Shown: positions 37,030-47,317 of the stretch, piece after piece | Position numbering within the stretch: the first letter of the stretch is position 1 | Layout: each line of letters begins with the position of its first letter | Source: Bacteroidales bacterium | GTDB lineage: Bacteria > Bacteroidota > Bacteroidia > Bacteroidales > UBA10428 | DNA: 51,803 bases | Direction: 5' to 3' | Assembly (NCBI GenBank): GCA_016926205.1 | Contig: JAFGPB010000070.1 | Coordinates: forward strand, 1 to 51,803 | Notes under the pieces: generated by a model | What the model saw: only the letters and a program-made list of their open reading frames with translations | Databases searched by the model: none | What the model was told of the DNA's origin: nothing | Program-made: the position numbers and the translations under genes

Positions 37030-39315
37030 TTACAGTTTTATGATTTCTTCATTTGACGATTGTGCGTCGATCACCGTGATGGCGGCCATGTTTACGATTT
37101 CCCGGACAGAGCTTCCCATTTGAAGCACATGGATAGGTTTCCTGATACCCAAAAGGATCGGTCCGATAATTTCAGCACCTCCCAGGGCCTGCATCATTTT
37201 GTAAGCGATGTTTCCCGAGTTCAGATCGGGAAAGATGATTGAATTCACTTCGCTGTCAGCAAGCTTGTTGAAGGGAAATGTGCTGACACGAAGTTGACCG
37301 TCAAATGCATAATTCGCCTGCATCTCACCATCGACCAGCAATTCCGGATGTTCAACGTGCAGAATTTCAACCGCTTCCCTTACGATTTGGGGACTTCCTG
37401 AAGGACTTGATCCAAAATTCGAGAAGGAAAGCATGGCGATCCGGGGTGTCAGGTCGAATTTTTTGACCTCATTGGCTGTCAGGAGCGCGATATCTGCCAG
37501 TATACGGGCAGACGGCTCAATGTTTACCGTAGTATCGGCAAAAAAGAAAGGACCTCTTTTGGTGATGATGATATACATTCCGGCAATATGTTTCATTCTG
37601 TTGTTCGTTCCGGCAATCTGAAGTGCGGGTCTGATCGTATTGGCATAACGGGTGGAAAAACCGGCCAGAAAACCATCGGCTTCACCTGCATCCACCATCA
37701 TTACACCAAAGTAATTCGGATCACGTATTTTTTCAAGGGCTTCGTCAAATGTCATCCCTTTTCTCTGACGTTTCCGGAAAAGTCTTTCAGCATAACGTTT
37801 CCTTCTTTCTTCTTCTGCCTGACTATGTATGTCAATGATCCTTGCATTTTCCACGTCGATGGAATTCTCTTCCGCCAGCCTTCTGATCTCCTTCTCAGAT
37901 CCAAGCAATACGGGTCTGGTCATACCTGAATCCACGGTCAGCTGCACGGCTTTTAACACCTTGTAGTTATGGGCATCGGCGAATATTATAGTTTTAGGAT
38001 CTTCTGATGCCTTGGTCCGGATGTCATCCACCAGTTTATTGTACAGGCCCATGCGTTTCATCAGCCGGATCTCATAGTCTTTCCAGTCGGTTATGACCTC
38101 CCGGGCAACTCCGGTCTCAATAGCTGCTTTTGCAACAGCTGGTGCCACACAGGTGATCAACCGCTGGTCCAGCGGCTTGGGAATGATATAATCACGTCCA
38201 AATGAAAGATTGCTTACTTTGTAGGCGACATTGACCTGTTCAGGCACATCTTTTTTGGCCAGTGCCGCCAGGGCATGGACTGCTGCCAGCTTCATTTCCT
38301 CGTTGATGGTACGTGCTTTTACATCCAGCGCACCCCTGAAAATAAAGGGGAAACCCAGCACATTGTTGATCTGGTTCGGATAATCGCTCCTACCTGTGGC
38401 AACAATGACATCATCACGTGCGGCAACAGCATCTTCATAGGAGATTTCCGGGACGGGATTGGCCAGGGCGAAGACAACCGGATTAGGTGCCATGGTCCGG
38501 ATCATTTCCTTCGTGACGATGTTGCCTGTGGACAACCCCAGGAACATATCGGCACCTTCCAATGCTTCGGCAAGTGTGGTGATGTCCAGATCCCTGACAA
38601 ATTCAAGTTTGTATCGGTTCAGGTCCTTTCTTCTGGTGGTCAGTATGCCCCTGCTGTCAAGCATGATGATATGATCCGGCCGGATGCCGAGCTTTTTATA
38701 AAGTCTTGCACATGAAATTGCTGAGGCACCAGCCCCGTTAATCACCACTTTCACATCCTGAAGCTTTTTGCCCACCAGACTGAAGGCGTTCAGCAGTCCG
38801 GACCCCGAAATGATCGCCGTGCCGTGCTGATCGTCATGAAAGACCGGGATGTCGAGCACATCCTTCAACCGTTCTTCAATTTCAAAACACTCAGGTGCCT
38901 TGATGTCTTCGAGATTGATCCCTCCGAATGTTGGTGAAATGGCTTTTATGGTTTCAATGAGTCTTTCAGTATTTTTTTCATCGATCTCAATATCGAAGAC
39001 ATCCACGTCGGCAAAAACCTTAAAAAGCAATCCTTTACCCTCCATGACCGGTTTTCCGGCAAGTGCCCCGATATCCCCGAGTCCCAGTACTGCGGTCCCG
39101 TTTGAAATCACCGCAACCAGGTTGCATTTTGATGTATAGACATACGCATCTTCAGCATTCTTTTGGATTTCCCGGCAAGGTTCGGCCACACCGGGGGTAT
39201 ATGCCATTGACAGATCGTACTGAGTATTGTAGGGTTTTGTGGGTATTACCTCGATTTTGCCTGGCCTGCCGCATGCATGGTAGCGGAGGGCTTCTTCACG
39301 AGTGAATCTGGCCAT
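37030..39315 (-). CDS. maeB: NADP-dependent malic enzyme with phosphotransacetylase-like domain
   Basis: The 761-residue fusion joins a malic-enzyme half (about 1-430) and a phosphate acetyl/butyryltransferase-like half (about 430-761). The first half shows Y-T-P-G-V-A-E-P, V-L-G-L-G-D-I-G, the metal-binding F-H-D-D-Q-H-G-T and N-G-A-G-A-S-A-I-S. It oxidatively decarboxylates malate to pyruvate; in MaeB proteins the C-terminal half is regulatory and senses acetyl-CoA. Length is normal for the fused form. It is transcribed alone. Confidence 0.95.
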   Translation of the reverse strand: MARFTREEALRYHACGRPGKIEVIPTKPYNTQYDLSMAYTPGVAEPCREIQKNAEDAYVYTSKCNLVAVISNGTAVLGLGDIGALAGKPVMEGKGLLFKVFADVDVFDIEIDEKNTERLIETIKAISPTFGGINLEDIKAPECFEIEERLKDVLDIPVFHDDQHGTAIISGSGLLNAFSLVGKKLQDVKVVINGAGASAISCARLYKKLGIRPDHIIMLDSRGILTTRRKDLNRYKLEFVRDLDITTLAEALEGADMFLGLSTGNIVTKEMIRTMAPNPVVFALANPVPEISYEDAVAARDDVIVATGRSDYPNQINNVLGFPFIFRGALDVKARTINEEMKLAAVHALAALAKKDVPEQVNVAYKVSNLSFGRDYIIPKPLDQRLITCVAPAVAKAAIETGVAREVITDWKDYEIRLMKRMGLYNKLVDDIRTKASEDPKTIIFADAHNYKVLKAVQLTVDSGMTRPVLLGSEKEIRRLAEENSIDVENARIIDIHSQAEEERRKRYAERLFRKRQRKGMTFDEALEKIRDPNYFGVMMVDAGEADGFLAGFSTRYANTIRPALQIAGTNNRMKHIAGMYIIITKRGPFFFADTTVNIEPSARILADIALLTANEVKKFDLTPRIAMLSFSNFGSSPSGSPQIVREAVEILHVEHPELLVDGEMQANYAFDGQLRVSTFPFNKLADSEVNSIIFPDLNSGNIAYKMMQALGGAEIIGPILLGIRKPIHVLQMGSSVREIVNMAAITVIDAQSSNEEIIKL

Positions 39316-39517
39316 CGGTTTAAAGATTGATTACGGATTAAAGGTAATTAAAAATCATTTTGCGAAAGGTGAAAATCTGATCTGCAAAAACCCATACCAA
39401 TATTAAATGTCGCCATAGAAAAACAGGGGCGCCTTTCAACCGGTAAAAATTTTTCTGGTGAGGCTTATCATTCATACGCAATTTTTTACTTTCAATCAAT
39501 TAGTTGAAAAGTATTGT

Positions 39518-39525
39518 TATTTTTG
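39518..39525 (+). promoter_or_regulatory. Putative -7 promoter element of the susCD unit
   Basis: TATTTTTG matches TAnnTTTG and lies 34 bp before the susC-like ATG. No clear -33 TTTG at the usual distance was found. Confidence 0.4.
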
Positions 39526-39559
39526 ACAATATTTACAAACAATAACGATTAAAAATATC

Positions 39560-42500
39560 ATGACAAAGTATTATTTTCTGATTCTTTGCCTTTTGATTGT
39601 AGCTTCCCCGATTGCAAATGCCCAGGAAGTCATCATTACCGGAAAAGTCACCGGTGAAATGACAGGTGAGCCAATCCCGGGCACAACCATCCAGCTTAAA
39701 GGCACATCAGTCAGTGTTATCTCTCAGACGGACGGTACTTACAGCATTAAGATCCCTCCGGACGGTACAATTCTGGTATACAGTTGTATAGGTTACCAGT
39801 CCAGGGAAGTTGGCATCGAAGGCCGGAAATCAATTGATGTTGCCCTTACGGAGGAAATGAGAGCACTCGAAACAACGATAACTACGGGATATTCCAATGA
39901 AAAAGTAAGGGATATTGTCGGATCGGTTGCCGTAGTCAATACGGAGCAGGCATTGAACACGGCTTCAGGCAATGTGGCCAATCAGCTGCAGGGTCGTGTC
40001 TCAGGTTTAAATATAAGCAGTGATGGAAGCATTGATGAACAGTCGGCGGTCCGCATTCGTGGTATCAGTTCATTCGGTGGTTCCGAGCCGTTGTATATCA
40101 TAGACGGGGTTCCTGGAAGCATTGACAGAGTAAATCCCAATGACATTCAGACCATCCAGATACTTAAGGATGCGGCTGCAGCATCAGTATACGGTGCCCG
40201 TGCAGCAAGCGGTGTTGTTGTGATCACTACAAAACAGGGACAGCAGGGTTCTGTGAAGTTTAATGTTGATTACTACTATGGAATCAACTATACAAGTGAA
40301 AGGGACTTTCCTGATCTTCTGGATGCAAATGAGCTGGGGGAGCTTATCTGGCTGCAAATGGAAGGGGCAGGAAGGGAATACGGAGATCCCAACTGGTCGC
40401 ATATGCAATATGGAACCGGTCCGGAACCGGTCATTCCTGAATACATACTTGTGAATGACAACGGAAATAAAATAGGAGGAACTGCTCTTGAGGCTATGAA
40501 AATATCCGACTATGAACGATTTGCATCCCTGGTTAATCCTGATAATTATGATTTTAGAACACACCAGATCGTGAAATCAGGCAATACTGACTGGTTTGAT
40601 GAGGTCTATAATCCGGCTCCGGTGCAAAACCTCCAGTTTTCCGTTTCCACGGGTTCGGAGAGAGGTGCTTTCGTACTGGGGCTGAACTATTATGACCGAA
40701 AAAGCACGGTGGATAAATACAGCTACAATACGCGTTATATGCTGCGTGCGAATACAAGCTATAACATACTTGACTTTATTAAAATTGGTGAAAATCTTCA
40801 GATAACCTATACACAGATAAGAAATGCCGAGCATCCGAGTGGAGCATGGAATTACCCCGCATATTGTCCCATTTACGATATTGCAGGAAATCCAACAGGT
40901 TCTGCCATTCCAACCATTGAAGCGACCGGAATAGGCGTAGGATATAATCCGATTACCACACCATGGCGCAACCGGTTTGATGGCAGTTATACCTATGGCA
41001 TATTCGGGAATGCTTTCGCAGAGATGCAGATCTTCAGGGATTTGGTATTCCGGTCGTCATTCGGTATTGATTACTTCTCCACAATGGCAAAGGATCTGAC
41101 CCAGATCACCTATGAAAACCTCGAAGGTTCAACGCCACCGAACAGTTTGTCCTGGAGTTCAGTAAGCAGCAATTCCTGGACATTCACTAACACGCTTACG
41201 TATACAAAAGTATTCGGTCATCATTCATTCAAAGCATTAATCGCCAGTGAGGCCATCAACAACTTTTCTCAGAACCTGGTGGGCGAGCGAGCAGATTTTT
41301 TAATTGATGACAATGATGATTACCTGGTGATAGACGCAGGAACGGGATCGCAAACATCCGGCGGTTCAATCTCTCACAGTGGGTTGTTCTCCGTCTTCAG
41401 CAGGCTGGATTATAACTATGGAGAGAAGTACATCATAAATTTAACTGTTCGAAGGGACGGATCATCAAGATTCGGAGACAATTACAGATTTGGCTATTTT
41501 CCTGCTTTAGCTTTGGGATGGCGTATTTCCGATGAAAAATTTATGGAGGGTATTACGTGGCTTTCTGACCTTAAGCTGCGAGCCAGTTATGGAATTATCG
41601 GAAACCAGAGTGGCTTGAGCAATGAAAACCCGTATAACACATATGTTCAGACTCTTGATGAATCATACGATATTCAGGGCGTAAACAATGCCATAAGGCA
41701 GAGTTATGTGATGAACCGGCTGGGCAACAAGGATACCAGGTGGGAAAAGGCTATATCCATAAATGCTGGACTTGATGCCACCTTGTTTTCTGATAAAGTC
41801 ACAATTGCTTTTGACTACTTTATTAAGGAGACAAGGGACTTGCTGGTTATGGATCAACCACCCAAAACATCTCCCGGTATTACACAACCATATATTAATG
41901 TTGGCATTATTAAAAACAACGGGATAGAGTTCACACTTACCAATCGAGGGACGATAGCCGGGGCGGTCAATTATGAAATAAGTGGGAATTTTTCAGCATA
42001 CCGAAATAAAGTGCTGAAAGTCTTCGAAGATCCAGAGACTACCCTTTTAGGAGGCAATGCAAGAGGAATGGGGTATGCCTGTCTTACAAAACAGGGCATG
42101 CCCATATCCTATTTTTACGGATATAAGATTGATGGTTTCTTTAATACACAACAAGAGGTGGATGACTATGTGGCAACAACCAGCAACACCTGGCTTAATC
42201 CCGCAGTAGGACGCTGGAAAATCCTGGACACGAACGGGGATCATATCGTAAACAGCGATGACAGGACCTATCTGGGTTCTCCCCATCCCGACTTTCAGGT
42301 TGGCCTGAATATTTCACTTACTTATAAAAGCTTCGATTATACTGCATTCATTTTCTGGAATCAGGGAGGTGATCTTTTCAATCTTACCCGCAAGAACATT
42401 GATTTTAACAGTGGCTTCTATAACCGGAGCCGCCGTATGCTTGAAGATTCATGGACGCCTGACAATACCGATGCCCTGCTGCCAAAGCTTGATATTAATG

Positions 42501-42790
42501 ATACCCAATCAGCCAGCAATGTTACGGACTATTTTGTTGAAGATGCTTCCTATATTCGTCTTAGGCAGATGACGCTAGGTTACACATTGCCGTCAAACCT
42601 GATGCAAAAACTCAGACTGACTAAACTCAGGGTTTATCTGCAGGCTCAGAATCTATTTACATTTACCAGGTTCAGCGGAATGGACCCGGGTCTGGTCATT
42701 TCAGGAAGCAATAATCTGGGACTGGGTATATACTCAGGCCAGAGTCCGATACCCAAACAAATTCTTTTTGGTATTAATCTTGGATTTTAA
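39560..42790 (+). CDS. SusC/RagA-type TonB-dependent outer-membrane transporter
   Basis: The 1076-residue protein has a signal peptide (about 1-22), a carboxypeptidase-D regulatory-like beta-sandwich (about 25-105), a plug domain (about 110-225, with the V-R-I-R-G-I-S-S-F and L-Y-I-I-D-G-V-P blocks typical of SusC) and a 22-strand barrel to the C-terminal aromatic residue. It imports ligands captured by its SusD partner, 10 bp downstream. No STN anti-sigma-signalling domain is present. The following genes suggest the ligand is a glycoside or sugar conjugate, but this is inference. Confidence 0.95.
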   Translation: MTKYYFLILCLLIVASPIANAQEVIITGKVTGEMTGEPIPGTTIQLKGTSVSVISQTDGTYSIKIPPDGTILVYSCIGYQSREVGIEGRKSIDVALTEEMRALETTITTGYSNEKVRDIVGSVAVVNTEQALNTASGNVANQLQGRVSGLNISSDGSIDEQSAVRIRGISSFGGSEPLYIIDGVPGSIDRVNPNDIQTIQILKDAAAASVYGARAASGVVVITTKQGQQGSVKFNVDYYYGINYTSERDFPDLLDANELGELIWLQMEGAGREYGDPNWSHMQYGTGPEPVIPEYILVNDNGNKIGGTALEAMKISDYERFASLVNPDNYDFRTHQIVKSGNTDWFDEVYNPAPVQNLQFSVSTGSERGAFVLGLNYYDRKSTVDKYSYNTRYMLRANTSYNILDFIKIGENLQITYTQIRNAEHPSGAWNYPAYCPIYDIAGNPTGSAIPTIEATGIGVGYNPITTPWRNRFDGSYTYGIFGNAFAEMQIFRDLVFRSSFGIDYFSTMAKDLTQITYENLEGSTPPNSLSWSSVSSNSWTFTNTLTYTKVFGHHSFKALIASEAINNFSQNLVGERADFLIDDNDDYLVIDAGTGSQTSGGSISHSGLFSVFSRLDYNYGEKYIINLTVRRDGSSRFGDNYRFGYFPALALGWRISDEKFMEGITWLSDLKLRASYGIIGNQSGLSNENPYNTYVQTLDESYDIQGVNNAIRQSYVMNRLGNKDTRWEKAISINAGLDATLFSDKVTIAFDYFIKETRDLLVMDQPPKTSPGITQPYINVGIIKNNGIEFTLTNRGTIAGAVNYEISGNFSAYRNKVLKVFEDPETTLLGGNARGMGYACLTKQGMPISYFYGYKIDGFFNTQQEVDDYVATTSNTWLNPAVGRWKILDTNGDHIVNSDDRTYLGSPHPDFQVGLNISLTYKSFDYTAFIFWNQGGDLFNLTRKNIDFNSGFYNRSRRMLEDSWTPDNTDALLPKLDINDTQSASNVTDYFVEDASYIRLRQMTLGYTLPSNLMQKLRLTKLRVYLQAQNLFTFTRFSGMDPGLVISGSNNLGLGIYSGQSPIPKQILFGINLGF

Positions 42791-42800
42791 ATAATTGGAT

Positions 42801-44633
42801 ATGAATAATTTACATGTTTATGCACTTTGTCTGGCAATTACAGGATTATTGCTTTCCTGCGAAAGTATTCTTGACAGGCAACCTGTAGGTGTGGTGACTG
42901 ACGAATCTATGCTGGCAACAGCTGAAGGAATAGACGGATTGCTAACGGGTGCTTATGCGCTTCTGAACGGAACGGGATGGATGAATACAAATCCTGACCA
43001 ACCGTTGTTTGGCGTTATTCATGGCGGTGAATGCTTCAAGGGATCCTATTATGTTGATCAGCCATCCTATCTTGAATTTTCCCAGTTTAAGGTAACAGAA
43101 ATCAACAGTGAGCTTTCGAGTTTCTGGCAATTTGGATATGATGCTGTGTTCAGATGCAATCTTGTGATGACATTTCTCAGTAAGACATCTGATATGACAG
43201 AGAATGAGAAGGTTGAAACAGAGGCAGAAGCACGTTTTCTACGCGCACATTATTACTTTTATCTGAAAAGGGCATTTGGGAATATACCGTGGATCGATGA
43301 AACAACTGCTGACTACAGGGTACCTAACACCATTGATAACAATGGGATTGATTATGTTGATATTTGGCCCCTCATTGCTGAGGATATGGACTTCGCCAGG
43401 AAAAACCTACCTGTGACTCAAATTGACCTTGGACGACCGAACAAATGGGCAGCTGATGCATATTATGCCAAGATTCTGATGTACCGGGCATCACTGGGCG
43501 ATTATCCCGATGGTTTTGATGAAGCGCTTGTCATTTTAACCGATGTAATTGATCATGGTGTGACAGCCAGAGGTGACAATTATGATCTTTTGCCCAACTA
43601 CCATGATAATTTTGATGCTGCTACTGAGAACGGACCGGAAAGCGTATGGGCTGTTCAGTTATCGGTTAATGACGGCACTCCCATTTCAGCCAGCTGGCGT
43701 GGTAGCAGTCCCAACGGTGACGCAAAATCTCAGTTGATTTGCCCCGGCGTGGCAGGATCACCGGGCCTGGGCAGAGGGTGGTGTTTCTATGCGCCCACAC
43801 CATGGTATGTCGATCATTTCCGCACGGATGCAAGTGGATTGCCTTACCTGGATATGTATGCTACAAATCCTGTCAGGGTTAAGGATGATTATGGTTTACC
43901 TGCCGCTCCTCCGGCACCTGAACCGGATCCTTTTCAGATTGATACCATAGGTGTTGATCCGCGATTGGACTGGACCGTATCCAGGAGGGGAATACCCTGT
44001 CTTGACTACGGACCATTTCCGGGAAGTTCCTGGATCCGTGACCAGGCCAGTGCCGGTCCGTATATGACAAAAAAATGGTACATATGGAAAAGCCAGGACG
44101 GAACATACACAGCCGTCAACAGTCCTAAAACTGCAATAAACATACCCGTTATCCGATTCGCTGATGTATTGCTGCTGGCTGCCGAATGTGAAGCACGTAC
44201 AGGAAGTCTTGATAACGCCAGAGATCTTGTTAACCGTGTCCGCAAAAGAATGATGGACAACTCAGAAAGTCCGAAAAACAGGGTAAAAAAGGAGGATGGA
44301 ATCACTGATGCCGCCAATTACAGGATAGGATTATTTCCGACCGGCGGTCCGGCAGATCCCTTTCAATCTGTTGAGACAGCACTCGATGCGATACTGTTCG
44401 AAAGGACTTTGGAACTCGGTACGGAAGGGCACAGGTTCTATGATGTTGTGCGTTTTGGAAAGGGCGAAGAGATTTTCAACGAATTTCTAGCAACGGAATC
44501 GATCAGGTTCGACTACCTCAGCGGGCATGAATACACAGATATTCCTGATGCTCTGTTGCCTATCCCGACAGAGGTAATCGAAAAGAGCCTGAAGGACGGG
44601 AAGACTACAATCACTCAAAATCCTGGTTATTAA
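42801..44633 (+). CDS. SusD/RagB-type substrate-binding lipoprotein
   Basis: The 610-residue surface lipoprotein has a lipobox (L-L-L-S-C) with Cys at about 20, the N-terminal D-R-Q-P-V-G motif after it, TPR-like helices, and the C-terminal L-L-P-I-P-T-E and Q-N-P-G-Y ends typical of SusD. It binds ligand above the SusC barrel. The frame begins at a TTG (42795), but the ATG at 42801 precedes a proper signal peptide. It is the second gene of the susCD pair. Confidence 0.94.
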   Translation: MNNLHVYALCLAITGLLLSCESILDRQPVGVVTDESMLATAEGIDGLLTGAYALLNGTGWMNTNPDQPLFGVIHGGECFKGSYYVDQPSYLEFSQFKVTEINSELSSFWQFGYDAVFRCNLVMTFLSKTSDMTENEKVETEAEARFLRAHYYFYLKRAFGNIPWIDETTADYRVPNTIDNNGIDYVDIWPLIAEDMDFARKNLPVTQIDLGRPNKWAADAYYAKILMYRASLGDYPDGFDEALVILTDVIDHGVTARGDNYDLLPNYHDNFDAATENGPESVWAVQLSVNDGTPISASWRGSSPNGDAKSQLICPGVAGSPGLGRGWCFYAPTPWYVDHFRTDASGLPYLDMYATNPVRVKDDYGLPAAPPAPEPDPFQIDTIGVDPRLDWTVSRRGIPCLDYGPFPGSSWIRDQASAGPYMTKKWYIWKSQDGTYTAVNSPKTAINIPVIRFADVLLLAAECEARTGSLDNARDLVNRVRKRMMDNSESPKNRVKKEDGITDAANYRIGLFPTGGPADPFQSVETALDAILFERTLELGTEGHRFYDVVRFGKGEEIFNEFLATESIRFDYLSGHEYTDIPDALLPIPTEVIEKSLKDGKTTITQNPGY

Positions 44634-44921
44634 TATCAGGTTACTATTGTATTCATAACCATAGATTCGGTATCAACAATCATTAAAGAATTTATTTCAA
44701 CTGCCGATTTTGTCGTTTCAGCTTATATTTATGCTGTTTCATTGATTTTCCGGGATTTTGTCAATGGGTGTCTTGTACCATAGGTCATGTGTTGCCTGTA
44801 AAAAGAATTCTAGTGGTATTTATATTCATCTTGAATACATCTATATATATATTTAATTATGAGATTGTTACATTTGTTAGCAACATAATTGGTTTTATTC
44901 ATTAATAAAAATCCGAGAATT
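44634..44921. other. AT-rich gap between susD and the first DUF6379 gene
   Basis: The 288-bp gap is AT-rich, with an alternating TA run near 44850. No hairpin, repeat or open frame of interest is visible. Its length and the AT-rich stretch would allow a separate promoter for the downstream modules. Confidence 0.4.
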
Positions 44922-45425
44922 ATGAATTTTATGTATCAGGAGTTTCTAACCAGTCTGGGTTTTGGAAACATTTATCGCGGACCGGAAGCTGTTGGCTTTC
45001 AATTCAAATTTACCATACCCTATTACAGGGGTGTTTGGTTGTCCCAGATCTCTGGTGGGTTCATGGTTAAAGTTGACGGAGTAGAATATCCGCTTGACAA
45101 GGTATCCATTAAAGTGCAGGACAGGGTAATACCATGGTCAGAAGTAGACTATTCCTATGACCTGTTTTGGCCTTATGGCTCATATGCTACAGTAATTGTT
45201 GAAAAACCAGGCGGATTGACGGTGGGTTTGCACAAGGTTGAAGTGGGATTATCCATCAGGAGATCCTACATGGATGAGGATCCTGCTGTGCAACATCTAT
45301 ATGATTTTGGGGACAGAAGGATGCAAGCACCTCCTCCGGAGGCAGAAAAAGGCTCAGAAGAAGGGTCATACAATCCGATGCAACCTCTTCAGACATGTTC
45401 ATTGGATATGGTACTTGTGATGTAG
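44922..45425 (+). CDS. DUF6379-like protein, probable C-glycoside deglycosidase beta subunit (module 1)
   Basis: This 167-residue, beta-rich protein has no signal peptide. Its core G-F-Q-F-K-F-x-I-P-Y-Y-R-G-V-W-L-S and K-V-D-G is shared with the protein at 46811 and, more loosely, with the one starting at 51653. I recognise this pattern as the DUF6379 family, the small subunit of C-glycoside deglycosidases such as CarC and DfgB. In those enzymes it pairs with a TIM-barrel subunit, and such a gene follows here after 41 bp. A Glu/Ser-rich insert precedes the C-terminal strand. The start at 44922 is chosen; 44931 would align better with paralogs, and a TTG at 44889 is unlikely. Confidence 0.75.
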   Translation: MNFMYQEFLTSLGFGNIYRGPEAVGFQFKFTIPYYRGVWLSQISGGFMVKVDGVEYPLDKVSIKVQDRVIPWSEVDYSYDLFWPYGSYATVIVEKPGGLTVGLHKVEVGLSIRRSYMDEDPAVQHLYDFGDRRMQAPPPEAEKGSEEGSYNPMQPLQTCSLDMVLVM

Positions 45426-45466
45426 TTTTTCAATCCATTAACTTTTAACATATAAAACATAAAGAA

Positions 45467-46576
45467 ATGAACCGAAAACAATTTATATCTACCGCTGCCG
45501 GTGTTGCAGCTACAACAGTTATCGGTGCCTGCAGGGCATTGGGCAATTCGGACACATCCCCGGCATCAGCGGATGCATTCAGCAGGCTGCCAGCCCATAA
45601 AGTAAGAAGGGGTGTGGCTCTATACAGTTACCAGCAGGCCATTATGTGCAACAGGATGACGTTGGAAGAATGCTTCGAAGAGATGAATTCTATCGGGGCT
45701 TACGGTCTTGAAATGATGGGGCAGGCAACGATCAGGGATTATCCTTATCCGTCGGACGAATGGGTAAGAGATTACTGGAATATGATCGAAAAATACGAGA
45801 TCGTACCCTGGACCTATACCAATTTTCATGATAAATACTTACGGAAAGCAGGCATGACCGTAGATGAAAATGTGGAATATCAGACACGGGAATTTGAGCT
45901 GGGTAAAAAGCTTGGATTCAGGCATTTTCGTATGTTAATCGGTTTTCCCATCAATGTCATGGAAAAAATGATACCCATTGCAGAGAAGATGGGTGTCTGG
46001 ATGGGACTTGAACTTCATGCGCCGGTAACATTGGATAGCAAGTTGGTTGAGTTGGTTCTGGGAATTGCTGAAAAACATCCGGAAGCTGTAGGTTTTAATC
46101 CGGATTGGGGAATATTTGCGAAATATCCCTCGGAATTAGAGCGCAATAAGCAGATTGAAGCCGGAACACTTACACGTGAGATAGCCGAATATATTTTGGA
46201 TGCTTACAAGAAAGGAACAAATAAGGAAGCGGTTGCAGCTCAGGTAAAAAAGATGAAGCCAAAACCGGGTGATACTGCTTATATAGACCGGGTTTACAAT
46301 TCCGGCAGAAGTACCCAGGATCCGAAAGACCTGATCCCTCTTTTGCCTTATTGTAAAAGTACCCATGGAAAATGTCATTATATTACCGAAGGAAATGAAT
46401 TCCGGGATACAGAGGCCGAATGGGAACCCGGACTTCGGGTTATGATGGAGAACGGTTATGACGGCTATGTCTGCACTGAATTTGAAGGACAGCGTAGTTA
46501 CAGCATGTATGATATTGATGAACTTGATCAGGTCCGCAGGGTCCAGGTGATCATGAAGAAGATACTGGGTGTCTGA
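45467..46576 (+). CDS. Signal-peptide-bearing TIM barrel, probable C-glycoside deglycosidase alpha subunit (module 1)
   Basis: The 369-residue protein is a xylose-isomerase-like TIM barrel. A likely divalent metal site is Glu182, Asp213, His300 and Glu338, with His184 nearby (G-L-E-L-H-A-P), the layout seen in deglycosidase alpha subunits. Characterised alpha subunits cleave the C-C bond of 3-oxo-C-glucosides by beta-elimination. The leader M-N-R-K-Q-F-I-S resembles a Tat signal with R-K in place of R-R, and Cys22 follows I-G-A, so it may be lipidated. An insertion of about 50 residues lies between Asp213 and His300. It is closely similar to module 2. Confidence 0.78.
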   Translation: MNRKQFISTAAGVAATTVIGACRALGNSDTSPASADAFSRLPAHKVRRGVALYSYQQAIMCNRMTLEECFEEMNSIGAYGLEMMGQATIRDYPYPSDEWVRDYWNMIEKYEIVPWTYTNFHDKYLRKAGMTVDENVEYQTREFELGKKLGFRHFRMLIGFPINVMEKMIPIAEKMGVWMGLELHAPVTLDSKLVELVLGIAEKHPEAVGFNPDWGIFAKYPSELERNKQIEAGTLTREIAEYILDAYKKGTNKEAVAAQVKKMKPKPGDTAYIDRVYNSGRSTQDPKDLIPLLPYCKSTHGKCHYITEGNEFRDTEAEWEPGLRVMMENGYDGYVCTEFEGQRSYSMYDIDELDQVRRVQVIMKKILGV

Positions 46577-46810
46577 AAACTTCACTTCATATTTTAAAGA
46601 ACTGATCTATTTAAACACAGGTTCGACATTGTACAGTTCTTGCAGATATTCAATTGTATACATTCCAGATATGTAATGACTATATTAATTTGATTATCAG
46701 AAAAGTATGTAGAAATGAATTTTTATTTGCCTGTATCTTACTATGCATAATCATTATGGGATACAGGCATTTTTATGAATTGATGTCGAATTGCTTAAAC
46801 AATTTACAAA

Positions 46811-47275
46811 ATGGAAGAAAAGTATATTTTAAAGTATGGTTTCAGAAATGTATATCAGGCCGGACGAATTACAGGTTTTCAGTTTAAGTTTGTAATTCCT
46901 TATTACCGCGGAATTTATCTTTCCTGCCTCGATGAATTCTCAGTGAAGGTTGACGGTGAAAATTTCTCCCTGAATAATGTGTCCATAAAAATAGGGGAAA
47001 GGATCTTCCCGTGGAAAGAAGTTGACGTAGCCTACGATGTATTCTGGACATACGGTGATCCGGCTACTGTTATCGTAAGCAAACCTGGCGGACTGGAAAC
47101 AGGACTTCATACGATTGAGTTGGGAATGTTTATCAGAAAATCATACATTGTATGGACTGATCCTGAAGGGATTTATGACTTTGTTATTCCTCCGCTGCCA
47201 AAATCCGAACTGCCGGACAAAGATCCACGGTATGGATTTCAGACTTTCTCAGATCAATTAAGTCTGGTCATTTGA
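46811..47275 (+). CDS. DUF6379-like protein, probable C-glycoside deglycosidase beta subunit (module 2)
   Basis: The 154-residue paralog of the module 1 beta protein shares the G-F-Q-F-K-F-x-I-P-Y-Y-R-G core, the K-V-D-G turn, the I-P/F-P-W-x-E-V-D segment and K-P-G-G-L. There is no signal peptide. The clear ATG start gives a 13-residue lead before the first conserved Asn. Its alpha partner follows after 42 bp, the same arrangement as module 1, pointing to tandem duplication of the pair. It lacks the Glu/Ser-rich insert of the first copy. Confidence 0.76.
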   Translation: MEEKYILKYGFRNVYQAGRITGFQFKFVIPYYRGIYLSCLDEFSVKVDGENFSLNNVSIKIGERIFPWKEVDVAYDVFWTYGDPATVIVSKPGGLETGLHTIELGMFIRKSYIVWTDPEGIYDFVIPPLPKSELPDKDPRYGFQTFSDQLSLVI

Positions 47276-47317
47276 GCTACTCACAACACATGAATTTGTA
47301 TTCTAAAACATGAGAAA

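Noticed and set aside
46654-46887. 77-codon open frame before the module 2 beta gene
   Set aside because: It overlaps the well-supported DUF6379-like gene in another frame, and its composition matches AT-rich intergenic DNA.
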